NCBI RefSeq assembly: GCF_016899935.1
Contig: NZ_JACJJK010000009.1
Coordinates: forward strand, 37,914 to 101,913
Source of the DNA: Olsenella uli
GTDB taxonomy: Bacteria; Actinomycetota; Coriobacteriia; Coriobacteriales; Atopobiaceae
Length of the DNA: 64,000 bases
Direction: 5' to 3'
Made by a program: the position numbers and the translations under genes. Positions 44,772 through 54,005 of this stretch are shown in pieces; positions within the stretch are counted from its first letter, which is position 1; the number at the start of each line of letters is the position of its first letter. A model generated the notes under the pieces. That model was not told where the DNA came from. It saw only the letters and a list, made by a program, of their open reading frames with translations, and did not search any database.

Positions 44772-44800
44772 TGTCAATTGGGGACAGTCCCCAATTGACA
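44772..44800. repeat. Palindromic repeat (GGGGACAGTCCCC family), copy 1
   Basis: Perfect 14-bp arms TGTCAATTGGGGAC / GTCCCCAATTGACA with one central A. It lies between coaBC and nfo. Confidence 0.9.
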
Positions 44801-44804
44801 CAAA

Positions 44805-46022
44805 CTATTTATGTGAATTGGGGACTGTCCCCGATTCACGGACTCGGTCGAGGAGGGCGTCGGCGACGGCGGCGAGCGGCATGGTCTCGAGCTGCTCCAC
44901 GCCCTCGGCGCTCACCAGGGCCACGCGGTTGGTGTCCGCGCCGAAGGTGGACTCCGGGCGGCTCACGTCGTTCGCCACGATGAGGTCGGCGCCCTTGCGG
45001 CGGAGCTTCTCCCGCGCGTGGGCGAGAAGGTCGTCCGTCTCGGCGGCAAAGCCCACGACGACGCGCTCGCCCTTCTCGGCGCAGAGGTCGGCCAGGATGT
45101 CCGCGGTCTCCATGAGCGCGACCGCGTCCAGGTGCTCGCGGCCCTTCTTGAGCTTGTGGTCGGCCGGCGCGGCGGGCGTGTAGTCGGCGACGGCGGCGCT
45201 GCAGACGGCCACATCCGCCCCCGCAAAGGCCGAAAGCATCGCGTCGTGCATCTCGGCGGCGCTCTCCACGTCAATGCGCCGCACTTCGGCGGGGGTGGGC
45301 AGAGTCACGGGCCCCGCCACGAGCGTGACCTCGGCCCCCCGGCGCGCGGCGGCCGCGGCGATCGCGAAGCCCATCTTGCCGGTCGAGCGGTTGGCGATGT
45401 AGCGCACGGGGTCGATCGCCTCGTGCGTGGGCCCGGCGTTCACGAGGACGTGCAGGCCGGCGAGGTCCTTCTCGCCCGCCGGGGCGAGCAGCGCGAGCGC
45501 CGCGGCCACGATCTCTTCCACGGGCGCGAGCTTGCCCTCGCCCACCTCGCCGCAGGCGAGCCGCCCGCTGTCCGGTCCCACGAAGGCGACGCCGCGCCCG
45601 CGCAGCGTCGCCGCGTTGGCCTGCGTGGCGGCGTTCCGCCACATGTGGACGTTCATGCCGGGTGCCACGAGCACCGGGCACGCGCAGGCCAGAAGCGTGG
45701 TCGTGAGACAGTCGTCGGCGATGCCGCAGGCCAGCTTGGCGAGCACGTTGGCCGTGGCGGGCACCACCACGGCGACGTCGGCCCACTCGGCGAGCTCGAT
45801 GTGCGGGATCGCCGAGCCGGGATAGTCGTAGAGCGAGGCGGCCACGGGCGCGCCGGAGAGCGCCTCGAAGGTCGCGGCGCCCACGAAGCGCCCGGCGTCC
45901 TCGGTCATGGTCACGCGGACCTCGCAGCCCGCCTTCTGCAGGCCGCGCAGCACCTCGCACGCCTTGTAGGCGGCGATCCCGCCGCAGACGGCGAGAAGGA
46001 CGCGCCCGCGCCCGGCGCTCAC
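44805..46022 (-). CDS. coaBC: Bifunctional phosphopantothenoylcysteine decarboxylase/synthase
   Basis: 405 aa, GTG start overlapping the upstream TGA. CoaC half (1-185): VCGGIAAYKACEVLR, and PGMNVHMW with the substrate-recognition motif; proton donor Cys in RLACGEVGEGK. CoaB half (190-400): VNAGPTHEAIDPVRYIANRS TG-type motif, KLKKG, and VGFAAETDD. It makes 4'-phosphopantetheine for CoA. The final residues (SGTVPNSHK) are encoded by a palindromic repeat rather than family sequence. Confidence 0.94.
   Translation of the reverse strand: MSAGRGRVLLAVCGGIAAYKACEVLRGLQKAGCEVRVTMTEDAGRFVGAATFEALSGAPVAASLYDYPGSAIPHIELAEWADVAVVVPATANVLAKLACGIADDCLTTTLLACACPVLVAPGMNVHMWRNAATQANAATLRGRGVAFVGPDSGRLACGEVGEGKLAPVEEIVAAALALLAPAGEKDLAGLHVLVNAGPTHEAIDPVRYIANRSTGKMGFAIAAAAARRGAEVTLVAGPVTLPTPAEVRRIDVESAAEMHDAMLSAFAGADVAVCSAAVADYTPAAPADHKLKKGREHLDAVALMETADILADLCAEKGERVVVGFAAETDDLLAHAREKLRRKGADLIVANDVSRPESTFGADTNRVALVSAEGVEQLETMPLAAVADALLDRVRESGTVPNSHK
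44813..44839. repeat. Palindromic repeat (GGGGACAGTCCCC family), copy 2
   Basis: Arms GTGAATTGGGGAC / GTCCCCGATTCAC, one mismatch, central T. It lies inside the 3' end of the coaBC reading frame and encodes its last residues. Confidence 0.85.
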
Positions 46023-46741
46023 TCCTGCCCCTCCTCGGAGGTGATGAGGATGCGGTGGCAGTACGGGCACTCCGTGATCTCGGCGCCCTGGGCGAGGTCG
46101 TGGAACTGGCTCGGCTGGAGCTTCACGCGGCACACACCCGGCACGTTGCCGCGCAGGCGCTCCACGGCGAGGCCCTTGAAGCGCTTGCGGGCGGCCTCGT
46201 AGCGCTCGAGCAGCGCGGGGTCGAGACGGGCGGCGAGCTCGCCGCGCTCGTGCGAGAGGCGCACGATCTCGGCGCGCAGCGCCGCCGAGCCGTCGGCGAG
46301 CGCGGCCTCGGTCGCGGCGCGCTCCTGCTCCAGGCGCTCGGCCGTGAGGCGCGCGTTCTTCTCGGCGCGCTCGAGGCGCTCCAGGCTCTCGCGCAGGGGG
46401 CGCAGCGTGTACTCGGACTTCTCGATGCGCTTGGCGAGCGAGGTGAGCTGCTGCTCGAAGTCACGGATCTCGCGGTGGGTGTGCTCGCCGGAGTCGGCGG
46501 CCGCCTGGACCTCGGCGGTCTTCTCGCGGTAGTGCGCGAGGGCCTCCTCCGCGTCGGCGATCTCGGTCTCGGCGTCCTTGCGCTGGCCGACGATGCCCGT
46601 GAGCTCGGAGGCGACCTTGCGCGCGGCGAGCTCGATCGTGGCCAGGCGCTTGCGCTGCGGCATGGCGGAGAGCGTGGAGGCGTGCTTCAGCAGCTCGAGG
46701 TCGGTCTCCTGGAGCTTGAGCAGGGTCGTTGCGACGGTCAT
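46019..46741 (-). CDS. Coiled-coil protein with degenerate C4-type zinc ribbon
   Basis: 240 aa. An alpha-helical hairpin coiled coil (about 5-180) is followed by a C-terminal ribbon, CRVKLQPSQFHDLAQ then ECPYCHRILI, as in the CT398/DUF164 family. Only one cysteine remains in the first knuckle (GVCRVKL where CxxC is usual), so zinc binding may be weak or absent. AAAGGT precedes the ATG. Function of the family is poorly known; it is coupled to coaBC. Confidence 0.8.
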   Translation of the reverse strand: MTVATTLLKLQETDLELLKHASTLSAMPQRKRLATIELAARKVASELTGIVGQRKDAETEIADAEEALAHYREKTAEVQAAADSGEHTHREIRDFEQQLTSLAKRIEKSEYTLRPLRESLERLERAEKNARLTAERLEQERAATEAALADGSAALRAEIVRLSHERGELAARLDPALLERYEAARKRFKGLAVERLRGNVPGVCRVKLQPSQFHDLAQGAEITECPYCHRILITSEEGQE

Positions 46742-46754
46742 GGGTACCTTTCTC

Positions 46755-47930
46755 TCAGCGAGCGCGCGAGCGCTCGGCGACGATTCCAAGGAGCGTGTCG
46801 GCAAAGCGGTCGAGGACGTCCGCGCCCACGCGCTCGTCAAAGCTGACGCGCAGCGACCCCAGCGCCTGGTCGCGCGGGACGCCCATGGCGAGAAGGACGT
46901 GGCTCGCGTCGAGGGAGCCCGAGGAGCAGGCCGAGGCGGCGGAGACCTCGAAGCCCGCCTGGTCGAGCGCGAGGATCAGCGTCTCGGAGTCGACGGCGGG
47001 CGCCATGACGCTCACGATGCCGGGCAGGCGACGCTCGTCGACGGCGGCGTTCGTCGTGGGCAGAAGACCCGTGCCCGGCGCGCAGAGGCGCGCGTAGAGG
47101 GTGCCCGCGCGGTCGGCGACGAGCGCGCGGGTCTCCTCGAGCGACGCCATGCAGGCCCGCGCCGCCGCGGCGAAGGCGAGCGCGCCCCGGACGTCCTGGG
47201 TCCCGGCGCGGCGTCCCCCCTCCTGGCCGCCGCCCACGAGCAGCGCCCGCAGCGGGGCGCGGCCGCGCACGGCGAGCGCGCCGACGCCGACCGGGCCGCC
47301 GATCTTGTGCGCGGCGACGCTCACGGCGTCGACCTCGGCCAGGTCGAGCGGGACGCGGCAGAACGCCTGGACCGCGTCGGTGTGGAAGAGCGCGCCGCAG
47401 GCGTGCGCGAGCCGGGCGAGCTCGGCCACCGGCTGGATCACGCCCGTCTCGTTGTTGGCGCTCATCACGGAGACGAGGGCGCAGGTGTCGTCGAGAAGCC
47501 CCTCGAGCGCCCCGAGATCCACGACGCCGTCGCGCCCGACACGGGCGAGCTCGACCTCAAAGCCGCGCGAGCGCAGCGGGCCCGCGAGATCGAGGACGGA
47601 GTCGTGCTCTATCGCGGACAGGACGACGCGCCGCCTGTGCGCAGAGCGGGCGCGGATCCCCTCCGCGAGGCCGATGACGGCGAGGTTGTTGGACTCGGTG
47701 CCGCCCGAGGTGAAGGTCACGTCGGCGGGCCTGAAGCCGCCGCCGAGCGCGAGCGCGAGGTCGCGGCGGGCGCCGTCGAGCGCGCGGGCGGCCCGGCGCC
47801 CGAGCGTGTGGAGCGAGTTGGGGTTGGCGCCGGCGTAGTCCGCCCCCTCGTAGGCGCGCTCGGCGTCGAGGGCCTCGCGCCGGACGGGCGCGGAGGCGGC
47901 GTAGTCGAGGTATTCGATGCGGTCCGACAT
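46755..47930 (-). CDS. Cysteine desulfurase (NifS/IscS-like)
   Basis: 391 aa PLP enzyme. IEYLDYAASAPV start, FTSGGTESNNLAV, HTDAVQAF, PLP-lysine in SVAAHKIGGPVG near 200, RRAGTQDVRG, and active cysteine in SACSSGS near 330. It supplies sulfur for Fe-S clusters and tRNA thiolation; the window has many Fe-S enzymes (rimO, miaB, ispH, activase). No mnmA or iscU follows, so its partner is unclear. Confidence 0.92.
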   Translation of the reverse strand: MSDRIEYLDYAASAPVRREALDAERAYEGADYAGANPNSLHTLGRRAARALDGARRDLALALGGGFRPADVTFTSGGTESNNLAVIGLAEGIRARSAHRRRVVLSAIEHDSVLDLAGPLRSRGFEVELARVGRDGVVDLGALEGLLDDTCALVSVMSANNETGVIQPVAELARLAHACGALFHTDAVQAFCRVPLDLAEVDAVSVAAHKIGGPVGVGALAVRGRAPLRALLVGGGQEGGRRAGTQDVRGALAFAAAARACMASLEETRALVADRAGTLYARLCAPGTGLLPTTNAAVDERRLPGIVSVMAPAVDSETLILALDQAGFEVSAASACSSGSLDASHVLLAMGVPRDQALGSLRVSFDERVGADVLDRFADTLLGIVAERSRAR

Positions 47931-47937
47931 GGCGCGC

Positions 47938-48608
<671 letters not shown>

Positions 48609-48612
<4 letters not shown>

Positions 48613-49283
48613 CGCTCGCCCCCCTTCTCCGACTTGTGGAACGAGAAGCGCCGCTCCTCGCCGTGCACGAGCCGACGCACGTTCTCCCGGTGGGACCAGA
48701 CCACCACGACGGCGGCCACGGCCACGGGCACGATCGCGACGGGCGGGAAGCCGTAGACCGCGCACCACACGGGCAGCGAGGCGGCGGCGAAGACGGACCC
48801 GAGCGAGACGTAGCGCGTCGGGATCGCGAGCACGAGGAACACCGCGAGCACGCTCAGGCCGATCGGCCAGTAGAGGCCGAGCGCCGCGCCAAAGCCCACG
48901 GCGATGCCCTTCCCGCCATGGAAGCGCAGGTAGGGCGAGAAGACGTGCCCGCAGATGCAGGCCAGGAAGACGACCGTGAGCGACGTCCCGAAGACGGTCG
49001 TGTGGTCGAGCGAGGCGAAGTCCCCGCCAAAGACCGCGACCGCCAGCGCGAGGCGGGCGACAAGCATCCAGACGAGGCCCTTGCTCAGGTCGAGCAGGAG
49101 CGTGAGGGCCGCGGCGGACTTGCCCACCGAGCGCGCGACGTTGGTCGTGCCGATGTTGCCGGACCCGGTCGTGCGCACGTCGACGTGGCCCATGGCCCGC
49201 GCGACGATGAGGCCGAAGGGGATCCCGCAGACGACGTAGGCCCCCAGGGCGAGAAGAACGGTCGGGACGAGGAGCTCGCTCAT
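48609..49283 (-). CDS. plsY: Acyl-phosphate:glycerol-3-phosphate acyltransferase
   Basis: 224 aa, about five to six transmembrane helices. Motif 1 SGNIGTTNVAR, motif 2 RFHGGKGIAVGFG and motif 3 SHRENVRRL are present. First acylation of phospholipid synthesis from acyl phosphate. Overlaps der and rpe by 4 nt each. The C-terminal tail SFHKSEKGGER is cytoplasmic. Confidence 0.96.
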
Positions 49284-50611
49284 CGGTCCCCTCCCTCGGT
49301 CTTGCGGCGGAACTTGAGGCGCACCGGCGTGCCGGTGAGGTCGAAGCGCCGGCGCAGGCGGTTCTCGATGAAGCGCTCGAAGTTGTCGTCCACGAGGTCG
49401 GGCGCGTTGCACCAGAAGGAGATCACGGGCGGCTTGGAGCCGGTCTGCGTGGCGTACTGGATCTTGAGGCGGCGGCCCTTCTCGCTGCGCGTGTGGCCGC
49501 CCTCGCGGATCTCTGCGAGCAGGTCGTTGAGCTCGGAGGTCCTGAGCTGGGACGCGTGGGCCTCGGCGGCGCGCACGGCGAGGCCGAGGACCTTGTCGGT
49601 CGCGCGCCCGGTGAGGGCCGAGACGTTCACGGTGGGGATCCACGGCGCGAAGGCGAGGCGCTTGTCGATGGAGGCCACGATCTCGTCGCGCTGATGGTCG
49701 GTCTCGACGAGGTCCCACTTGTTGAGGATCAGCACGAGGCCGCAGCCGCGGTCGATTGCCATGCCGGCGACCTTCTGGTCCTGCTCGGTCACGCCGACGG
49801 TGGCGTCCACGACGAGCAGGCACACGTCGGCGCGGTCGATCGCCTGCAGGCCGCGCACCAGGCTGTAGTACTCCACGTCCTCGTGGACCTGCGTCTTCTT
49901 GCGCATGCCGGCGGTGTCCACGAGACGGATGGTCTGGCCCTGCCACTCGATCATGGTGTCGATCGCGTCGCGCGTGGTGCCGGCGACGTCCGAGACGATC
50001 GAGCGCTTCTTGTTGGCGAGGCGGTTGGCGAGGCTGGACTTGCCCACGTTGGGGCGGCCGACGATCGCGAGCGAGAGGACGTCCTGCTCGGCCTCGTCCT
50101 CGACCGGCTCCGGGAAGGCGGCGACGATGTCGTCGAGCAGGTCGCCGGTGCCGTGGCCGTGGCCTGCGGAGAGCGGGCGCGGCTCGCCGACGCCGAGGGC
50201 GTAGAAGTCCCAGAGGCCGTCCTGCTCGGTCGCGGGGTTGTCCTTCTTGTTCACGACGAGGAAGACCGGCTTGTCCTGGCGGCGCAGGACGCGGGCGACC
50301 TCCTCGTCCTCGTCGGTGACGCCGGTGGTGCCGTCCACCACGAAGACGATGACGTCGGCCTCCTCGCAGGCGAGAAGCGCCTGCTCGCGGATGCGCGGAG
50401 CGAAGACGTCCTTGGACTTCACCGACTCGATGCCGCCGGTGTCGATGAGCACGAAGTCACGACCGTTCCAGTCGGCGTCGTGGTAGGAGCGGTCTCTCGT
50501 GACGCCGCGCGACTCGTGCACGATGGCGTCGCGGCTCACCGCGATGCGGTTCACCAGCGTGGACTTGCCGACGTTCGGGCGGCCGACCACGGCGACTACG
50601 GGTTTGGGCAT
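49280..50611 (-). CDS. der: Ribosome biogenesis GTPase Der (EngA)
   Basis: 443 aa, two tandem GTPase domains: GRPNVGKST at 10-18 with DTGGIE and NKKD, then GRPNVGKSS near 190 with DTAGMRKK and NKWD; a C-terminal KH-like domain follows (KIQYATQTGSKPPVI). Needed for 50S subunit assembly. ATG 50611 has GGAGG just upstream; a much longer open frame upstream lacks similarity. Confidence 0.97.
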   Translation of the reverse strand: MPKPVVAVVGRPNVGKSTLVNRIAVSRDAIVHESRGVTRDRSYHDADWNGRDFVLIDTGGIESVKSKDVFAPRIREQALLACEEADVIVFVVDGTTGVTDEDEEVARVLRRQDKPVFLVVNKKDNPATEQDGLWDFYALGVGEPRPLSAGHGHGTGDLLDDIVAAFPEPVEDEAEQDVLSLAIVGRPNVGKSSLANRLANKKRSIVSDVAGTTRDAIDTMIEWQGQTIRLVDTAGMRKKTQVHEDVEYYSLVRGLQAIDRADVCLLVVDATVGVTEQDQKVAGMAIDRGCGLVLILNKWDLVETDHQRDEIVASIDKRLAFAPWIPTVNVSALTGRATDKVLGLAVRAAEAHASQLRTSELNDLLAEIREGGHTRSEKGRRLKIQYATQTGSKPPVISFWCNAPDLVDDNFERFIENRLRRRFDLTGTPVRLKFRRKTEGGDR

Positions 50612-50715
50612 CTCGCCTCCTTGCGTATTCGGTTCACCCGCACAGCTTACCACGAGCGGTCGGTTTCGGCCGGTGAACGCGAGAAATACACGGGCCGGCT
50701 TCGGTCCCGCCGGCG

Positions 50716-52101
50716 CTACGGAGTCCGCAAGACGGCGAGAAGCGCGTCGAGGTAGTCCCCGGGGTTGGGGACGCTCACGCACACGCGGGCGCCGCGCGCC
50801 CGCAGCTCCGCGACGACGTGGTCCTGCGTGTCCCCGTCCAGGGTGAGGCGGTCGAAGTTGAACATCACCTCGGGCAGCACGAAGAGCGTTCCGGAGAGGT
50901 CGGCCGGCAGCTGGGCGAGCAGGTCCTCGGCCACGATGAGGCCGGTCACGTTGACGTCGCCGCCGAAGTAGTCGTTTCTGATCGCGCGCGTACCCACGCG
51001 TCCGGTCGGCGAGAGCGCGCGGCAGAACGTATCGATCGTCTCGGCCGCCGCCTCGCCGCACACGAGCAGCGCGCACAGGTCCTTCTCGGCCAGCGTCTCG
51101 TCAACGCGCCGCAGCTCACCAGCCCGCTCGCGGCTGACGAGCGCCGTCTCGTCGAGGAAGCTCCGCAGCATCCCGATGCCGTCGTAGAACTGCGGGTAGC
51201 CGTCGTAGGTCTCGGCGGCGGGCACGGGGAGGCGCGCGTCCACGTAGAACTCGTCGGAGAGCTGGAAGCGCGTGATGCCGAGCGTCCTTCTCGCCCGCTC
51301 CTGATAGGGCTCGATGAGGCACACGACCGCCCGCGACGCCTCGACGTCGTCGGAGTACGAGCTCTTGAAGCGCCGGCTGTGCTTGGTGTAGCCGAGCGGC
51401 ACGATGGCGAGCGACGTGATGCCGGTCCGTGCCTCCATCCAGTCGAGCGTGGCCGCAAGCTCGGCGCCGTCGTTGATGCCGGGGCAGAGCACGATCTGCG
51501 CGTGGACCTCGATGCCGCCCGCGAGCAGCCGCTCGAGCACCTCGATGCCCCGGTCCGCGCGCCGGCCGATCAGGCGTTTGCGCACCTCGGGCGTGATCGC
51601 GTGGATGGAGACGTTCATCGGGCTGAGCCCGCACGTCACGATGCGCTCGGCCTCCTCGTCGGAGACGTTGGTGAGCGTGACGAAGTTGCCCTGCAGGAAG
51701 GAGAGGCGGTAGTCGTCGTCGCGCAGGGTGAGCGTGGCGCGCGCCTCGGGCGGCAGCATCGCCATGAAGCAGAACTGGCAGGCGTTCACGCAGGTGCGGA
51801 TGCCGTCAAAGAGGACGTCCGTGAAGTCGACGCCCCAGTCCTGGCCGGGCTCGCGCCAGAGCTCGCAGGGCGTGGTCGTGCCGTCGCGCGGGTCAAAGAC
51901 CTCGAGCTCGCAGCACGCGCCGTCGGCCTCCCAGCGCCAGTCGATGAGGTCGCGCGGCTCCACGCCGTTCACGCGCGCGATGCGCATGCCGGGCTCGATG
52001 CCCGCCTCCCAGGCGGGGCTGCCCTCCTCCACGGCGGCGACCCAGGCGCCGGTGGCGCGCGGCCGCGTGGACGCGTAGTCGGCGCGCTTCTGCTCGGCCA
52101 T
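50716..52101 (-). CDS. DUF512 family radical SAM/PDZ-like protein
   Basis: 461 aa; start at MAEQKRADYA with GGGAGGT upstream. An N-terminal PDZ-like part (VAAVEEGSPAWEAGIEPG) is followed by a radical-SAM-like core with CVNACQFCFMAML (CxxxCxxC near 110-117), then the DUF512 C-terminal domain. The family is found next to der and plsY in many Gram-positives; its role is unresolved, with a link to ribosome or NrdR/anaerobic metabolism suggested only by context. The leader region upstream contains the 31-bp array. Confidence 0.85.
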   Translation of the reverse strand: MAEQKRADYASTRPRATGAWVAAVEEGSPAWEAGIEPGMRIARVNGVEPRDLIDWRWEADGACCELEVFDPRDGTTTPCELWREPGQDWGVDFTDVLFDGIRTCVNACQFCFMAMLPPEARATLTLRDDDYRLSFLQGNFVTLTNVSDEEAERIVTCGLSPMNVSIHAITPEVRKRLIGRRADRGIEVLERLLAGGIEVHAQIVLCPGINDGAELAATLDWMEARTGITSLAIVPLGYTKHSRRFKSSYSDDVEASRAVVCLIEPYQERARRTLGITRFQLSDEFYVDARLPVPAAETYDGYPQFYDGIGMLRSFLDETALVSRERAGELRRVDETLAEKDLCALLVCGEAAAETIDTFCRALSPTGRVGTRAIRNDYFGGDVNVTGLIVAEDLLAQLPADLSGTLFVLPEVMFNFDRLTLDGDTQDHVVAELRARGARVCVSVPNPGDYLDALLAVLRTP

Positions 52102-52431
52102 GTGGCGACCTCCCTCGTTCTTCTCGCCAGCCATTGTGCCAGAACGCCGGCGTCGCTTCTAGGAATCGGCGACCCGGTCACAGGCGCGTCTAGAAATTGG
52201 CGACCCAGTCACGGGTCGTTCTAGGAAATGCCGCCCGTGTTCCCGGCGCGTCCGGAAAAGCCCGGGGTTGCACAGAATCTTCCGGAAATTGGCGCCCGTG
52301 CGCAGCCAAACGGGCGCCCGGACGCGCAACCCCGCCAATTCCCGGAAGGCGCCGCGTCAAACCCCCGGATTCCCGGATTGCCTCGGGACAAGCCCAGCGA
52401 TTCTCGGACGGGCGAGAAGGACGTGCGCCCG
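52102..52431. other. Intergenic region between ispH and DUF512
   Basis: 330 nt without a credible gene. 52102-52140 carries the DUF512 ribosome site and one GGCGAGAAGAAC motif (minus strand). 52157-52409 is the phased repeat array, and 52411-52422 is a GGCGAGAAGGAC copy. No promoter was recognised. Confidence 0.7.
52157..52409. repeat. 31-bp-period repeat array, two inverted half-arrays
   Basis: Forward units begin TCTAGGAATCGG (52158), TCTAGAAATTGG (52189), TCTAGGAAATGC (52220), TCCGGAAAAGCC (52251) and TCCGGAAATTGG (52281). Reverse-strand units begin TCCGGGAATTGG (52346), TCCGGGAATCCG (52377) and TCCGAGAATCGC (52408). Spacing is 31, 31, 31, 30 forward and 31, 31 in reverse. The consensus head is TCYRGRAAWYGGCG; the remaining 17 nt vary. 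The centre (52280-52347) is itself a long imperfect hairpin. Confidence 0.85.
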
Positions 52432-53274
52432 CTACTCCCCTACCAGGCGGCCGATTTCCGCGCGCGCGGCCTCGATCTGGCTCGCGGGCGTGCTCGCCCC
52501 GGCGGTGATGCCGATCACGTCCGCGCCCTCGAACCACTCCGGACGCAGCTCGTCGGCGCCCTCGACGTGGTGCGTGCGCGGGCAGCGCGCGGCGGAGATC
52601 TCGGCGAGGCGCGTCGTGTTGGCGGAGATGCGCCCGCCGATCACGACCATCACGTCCGCCTCTCGCGCGAGCTCGTCGGCGGCGGCCTGGTGGCCGGCCG
52701 TTGCCTCGCAGATGGTGTTGATCACCCGGACCTCCTCGGCGCGGGCGAGCAGGGCCTCGACCACCTCGGCGAGAAGGGCGCGGCGGGCCGTGGTCTGCAC
52801 CACGACGCCGACCCGGCGCGCCGGCGGGAGTGCGGCGACCTCCTCGGCCGATCCCACGACGAAGGCGCCCGGGGCATGCGGCAGCGTGGCCTCGACCTCG
52901 GGATGGCCCGTCTCCCCCACGACGACGACCTGGTACCCCTCGCGCGAGAGCCGCTCGGCGGCAACGTGGACCTTCTTCACGAACGGACAGGTGGCGTCCA
53001 GCACGCGGGCGCAGAGCTCGCGCGCGCGGGCCTCCTCGGCGGGGGCGGTTCCGTGCGTGCGCAGCAGCAGCGTGTCCCCGGCCGCCTGCTCGGGCGCGTC
53101 GACCGCGTCGACGCCGCGTGCCGCGAGGTCCGCGACGACGCGGGGGTTGTGGATCAGGGGCCCCAGCGTGTGGACGGCGCCCGTGCGCTCGTCGGCCGCC
53201 GCCTCCACCATCTGCAGCGCGCGCTCGACGCCGTAGCAGGCGCCGGCCTCGGCGGCCACGCGAATCTCGGGCAC
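52432..53274 (-). CDS. ispH: 4-hydroxy-3-methylbut-2-enyl diphosphate reductase
   Basis: 280 aa; GTG start 2 nt after the plsC stop. Last step of the MEP pathway to IPP/DMAPP. Cluster cysteines in AGACYGVERAL, DATCPFVKKVH and NTICEATAGHQ; TGHPEVEAT and GASTPASQI are family motifs. The cmk-plsC-ispH order is common in Firmicutes and Coriobacteria. It supplies DMAPP for MiaA. Confidence 0.95.
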   Translation of the reverse strand: MPEIRVAAEAGACYGVERALQMVEAAADERTGAVHTLGPLIHNPRVVADLAARGVDAVDAPEQAAGDTLLLRTHGTAPAEEARARELCARVLDATCPFVKKVHVAAERLSREGYQVVVVGETGHPEVEATLPHAPGAFVVGSAEEVAALPPARRVGVVVQTTARRALLAEVVEALLARAEEVRVINTICEATAGHQAAADELAREADVMVVIGGRISANTTRLAEISAARCPRTHHVEGADELRPEWFEGADVIGITAGASTPASQIEAARAEIGRLVGE

Positions 53275-53276
53275 GG

Positions 53277-54005
53277 CTAGTCCACCCCCGGGTAGTCGGC
53301 GCGGAGCTGGTCGCGGATCGCGTAGACGCGCGCCATCCCGACGCGCTCCATCTCGGCGAGCTGCTCCTTGCGCTTCCCGGCGCTCATCTCGGACCACTCG
53401 ACGGGCCGCTCGGCGCGGAGGTAGACCGGGTGGCGGAAGCGCAGGCGCCGCGCGCCGATGATGGCGAGGGGCTGGACGGGCGCCTTGGCGAGCTGCGCCA
53501 TGATCGCGTAGCCGCCGTGGGACTGCTCGGCGCCGTCCTCGCGCACGCGCGTGCCCTCGGGGTAGATGAGGACGCACTCGCCGCGCTGGAGCATCGCGCG
53601 GGCGCGCCGCACCGTCTTCATGTCGGCCGTGCCGCGCTGCACGGGGAAGCCCCCCGCGCGCGAGAAGAGCCAGGTGGCCGGGCGAATCTTGTCGAACTCG
53701 CTCTTGTAGACGATGCGGACGGGCACATGGGCGAGCCACAGCGTCACGACGACCACGACCGGGTCGAGCATCGACTCGTGGTTCATGATGATGACGCGGC
53801 CGCGCGGGTCCTCGGTGAGCAGCTCGGCGTTCTCGACGCGCCAGGGCCACAGAAGCTTGGTCACGACCCACAGGATGCGCACGACCGCGCCGATCAGCAG
53901 GCGGCCGGGCAGCGGGTGGTCGCGGATGTCGTGGTCGTAGTAGTCGTCGAGGGTGTTGCCGGCAAAGGCGCGCATGCGGCCGGCCCGCTCGTCGGCGCCG
54001 CTCAC
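53277..54005 (-). CDS. plsC: 1-acyl-sn-glycerol-3-phosphate acyltransferase
   Basis: 242 aa. Membrane-associated with one hydrophobic segment (35-55). Acyltransferase motif NHESMLD (NHxxxxD form of HxxxxD), GGFPVQRG and YPEGTR. Makes phosphatidic acid after PlsY. The GTG start overlaps the cmk stop. Confidence 0.93.
   Translation of the reverse strand: MSGADERAGRMRAFAGNTLDDYYDHDIRDHPLPGRLLIGAVVRILWVVTKLLWPWRVENAELLTEDPRGRVIIMNHESMLDPVVVVVTLWLAHVPVRIVYKSEFDKIRPATWLFSRAGGFPVQRGTADMKTVRRARAMLQRGECVLIYPEGTRVREDGAEQSHGGYAIMAQLAKAPVQPLAIIGARRLRFRHPVYLRAERPVEWSEMSAGKRKEQLAEMERVGMARVYAIRDQLRADYPGVD

Noticed and set aside
52157..52409. CRISPR array
   Set aside because: Units are imperfect, the conserved part is only about 13 nt, there are no equal spacers between identical repeats, half the array is inverted, and no cas genes are near.
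52190..52537. Short frames across the ispH-DUF512 gap on both strands
   Set aside because: They cross a 31-bp-period repeat that shifts frame every unit; no protein similarity or ribosome site.
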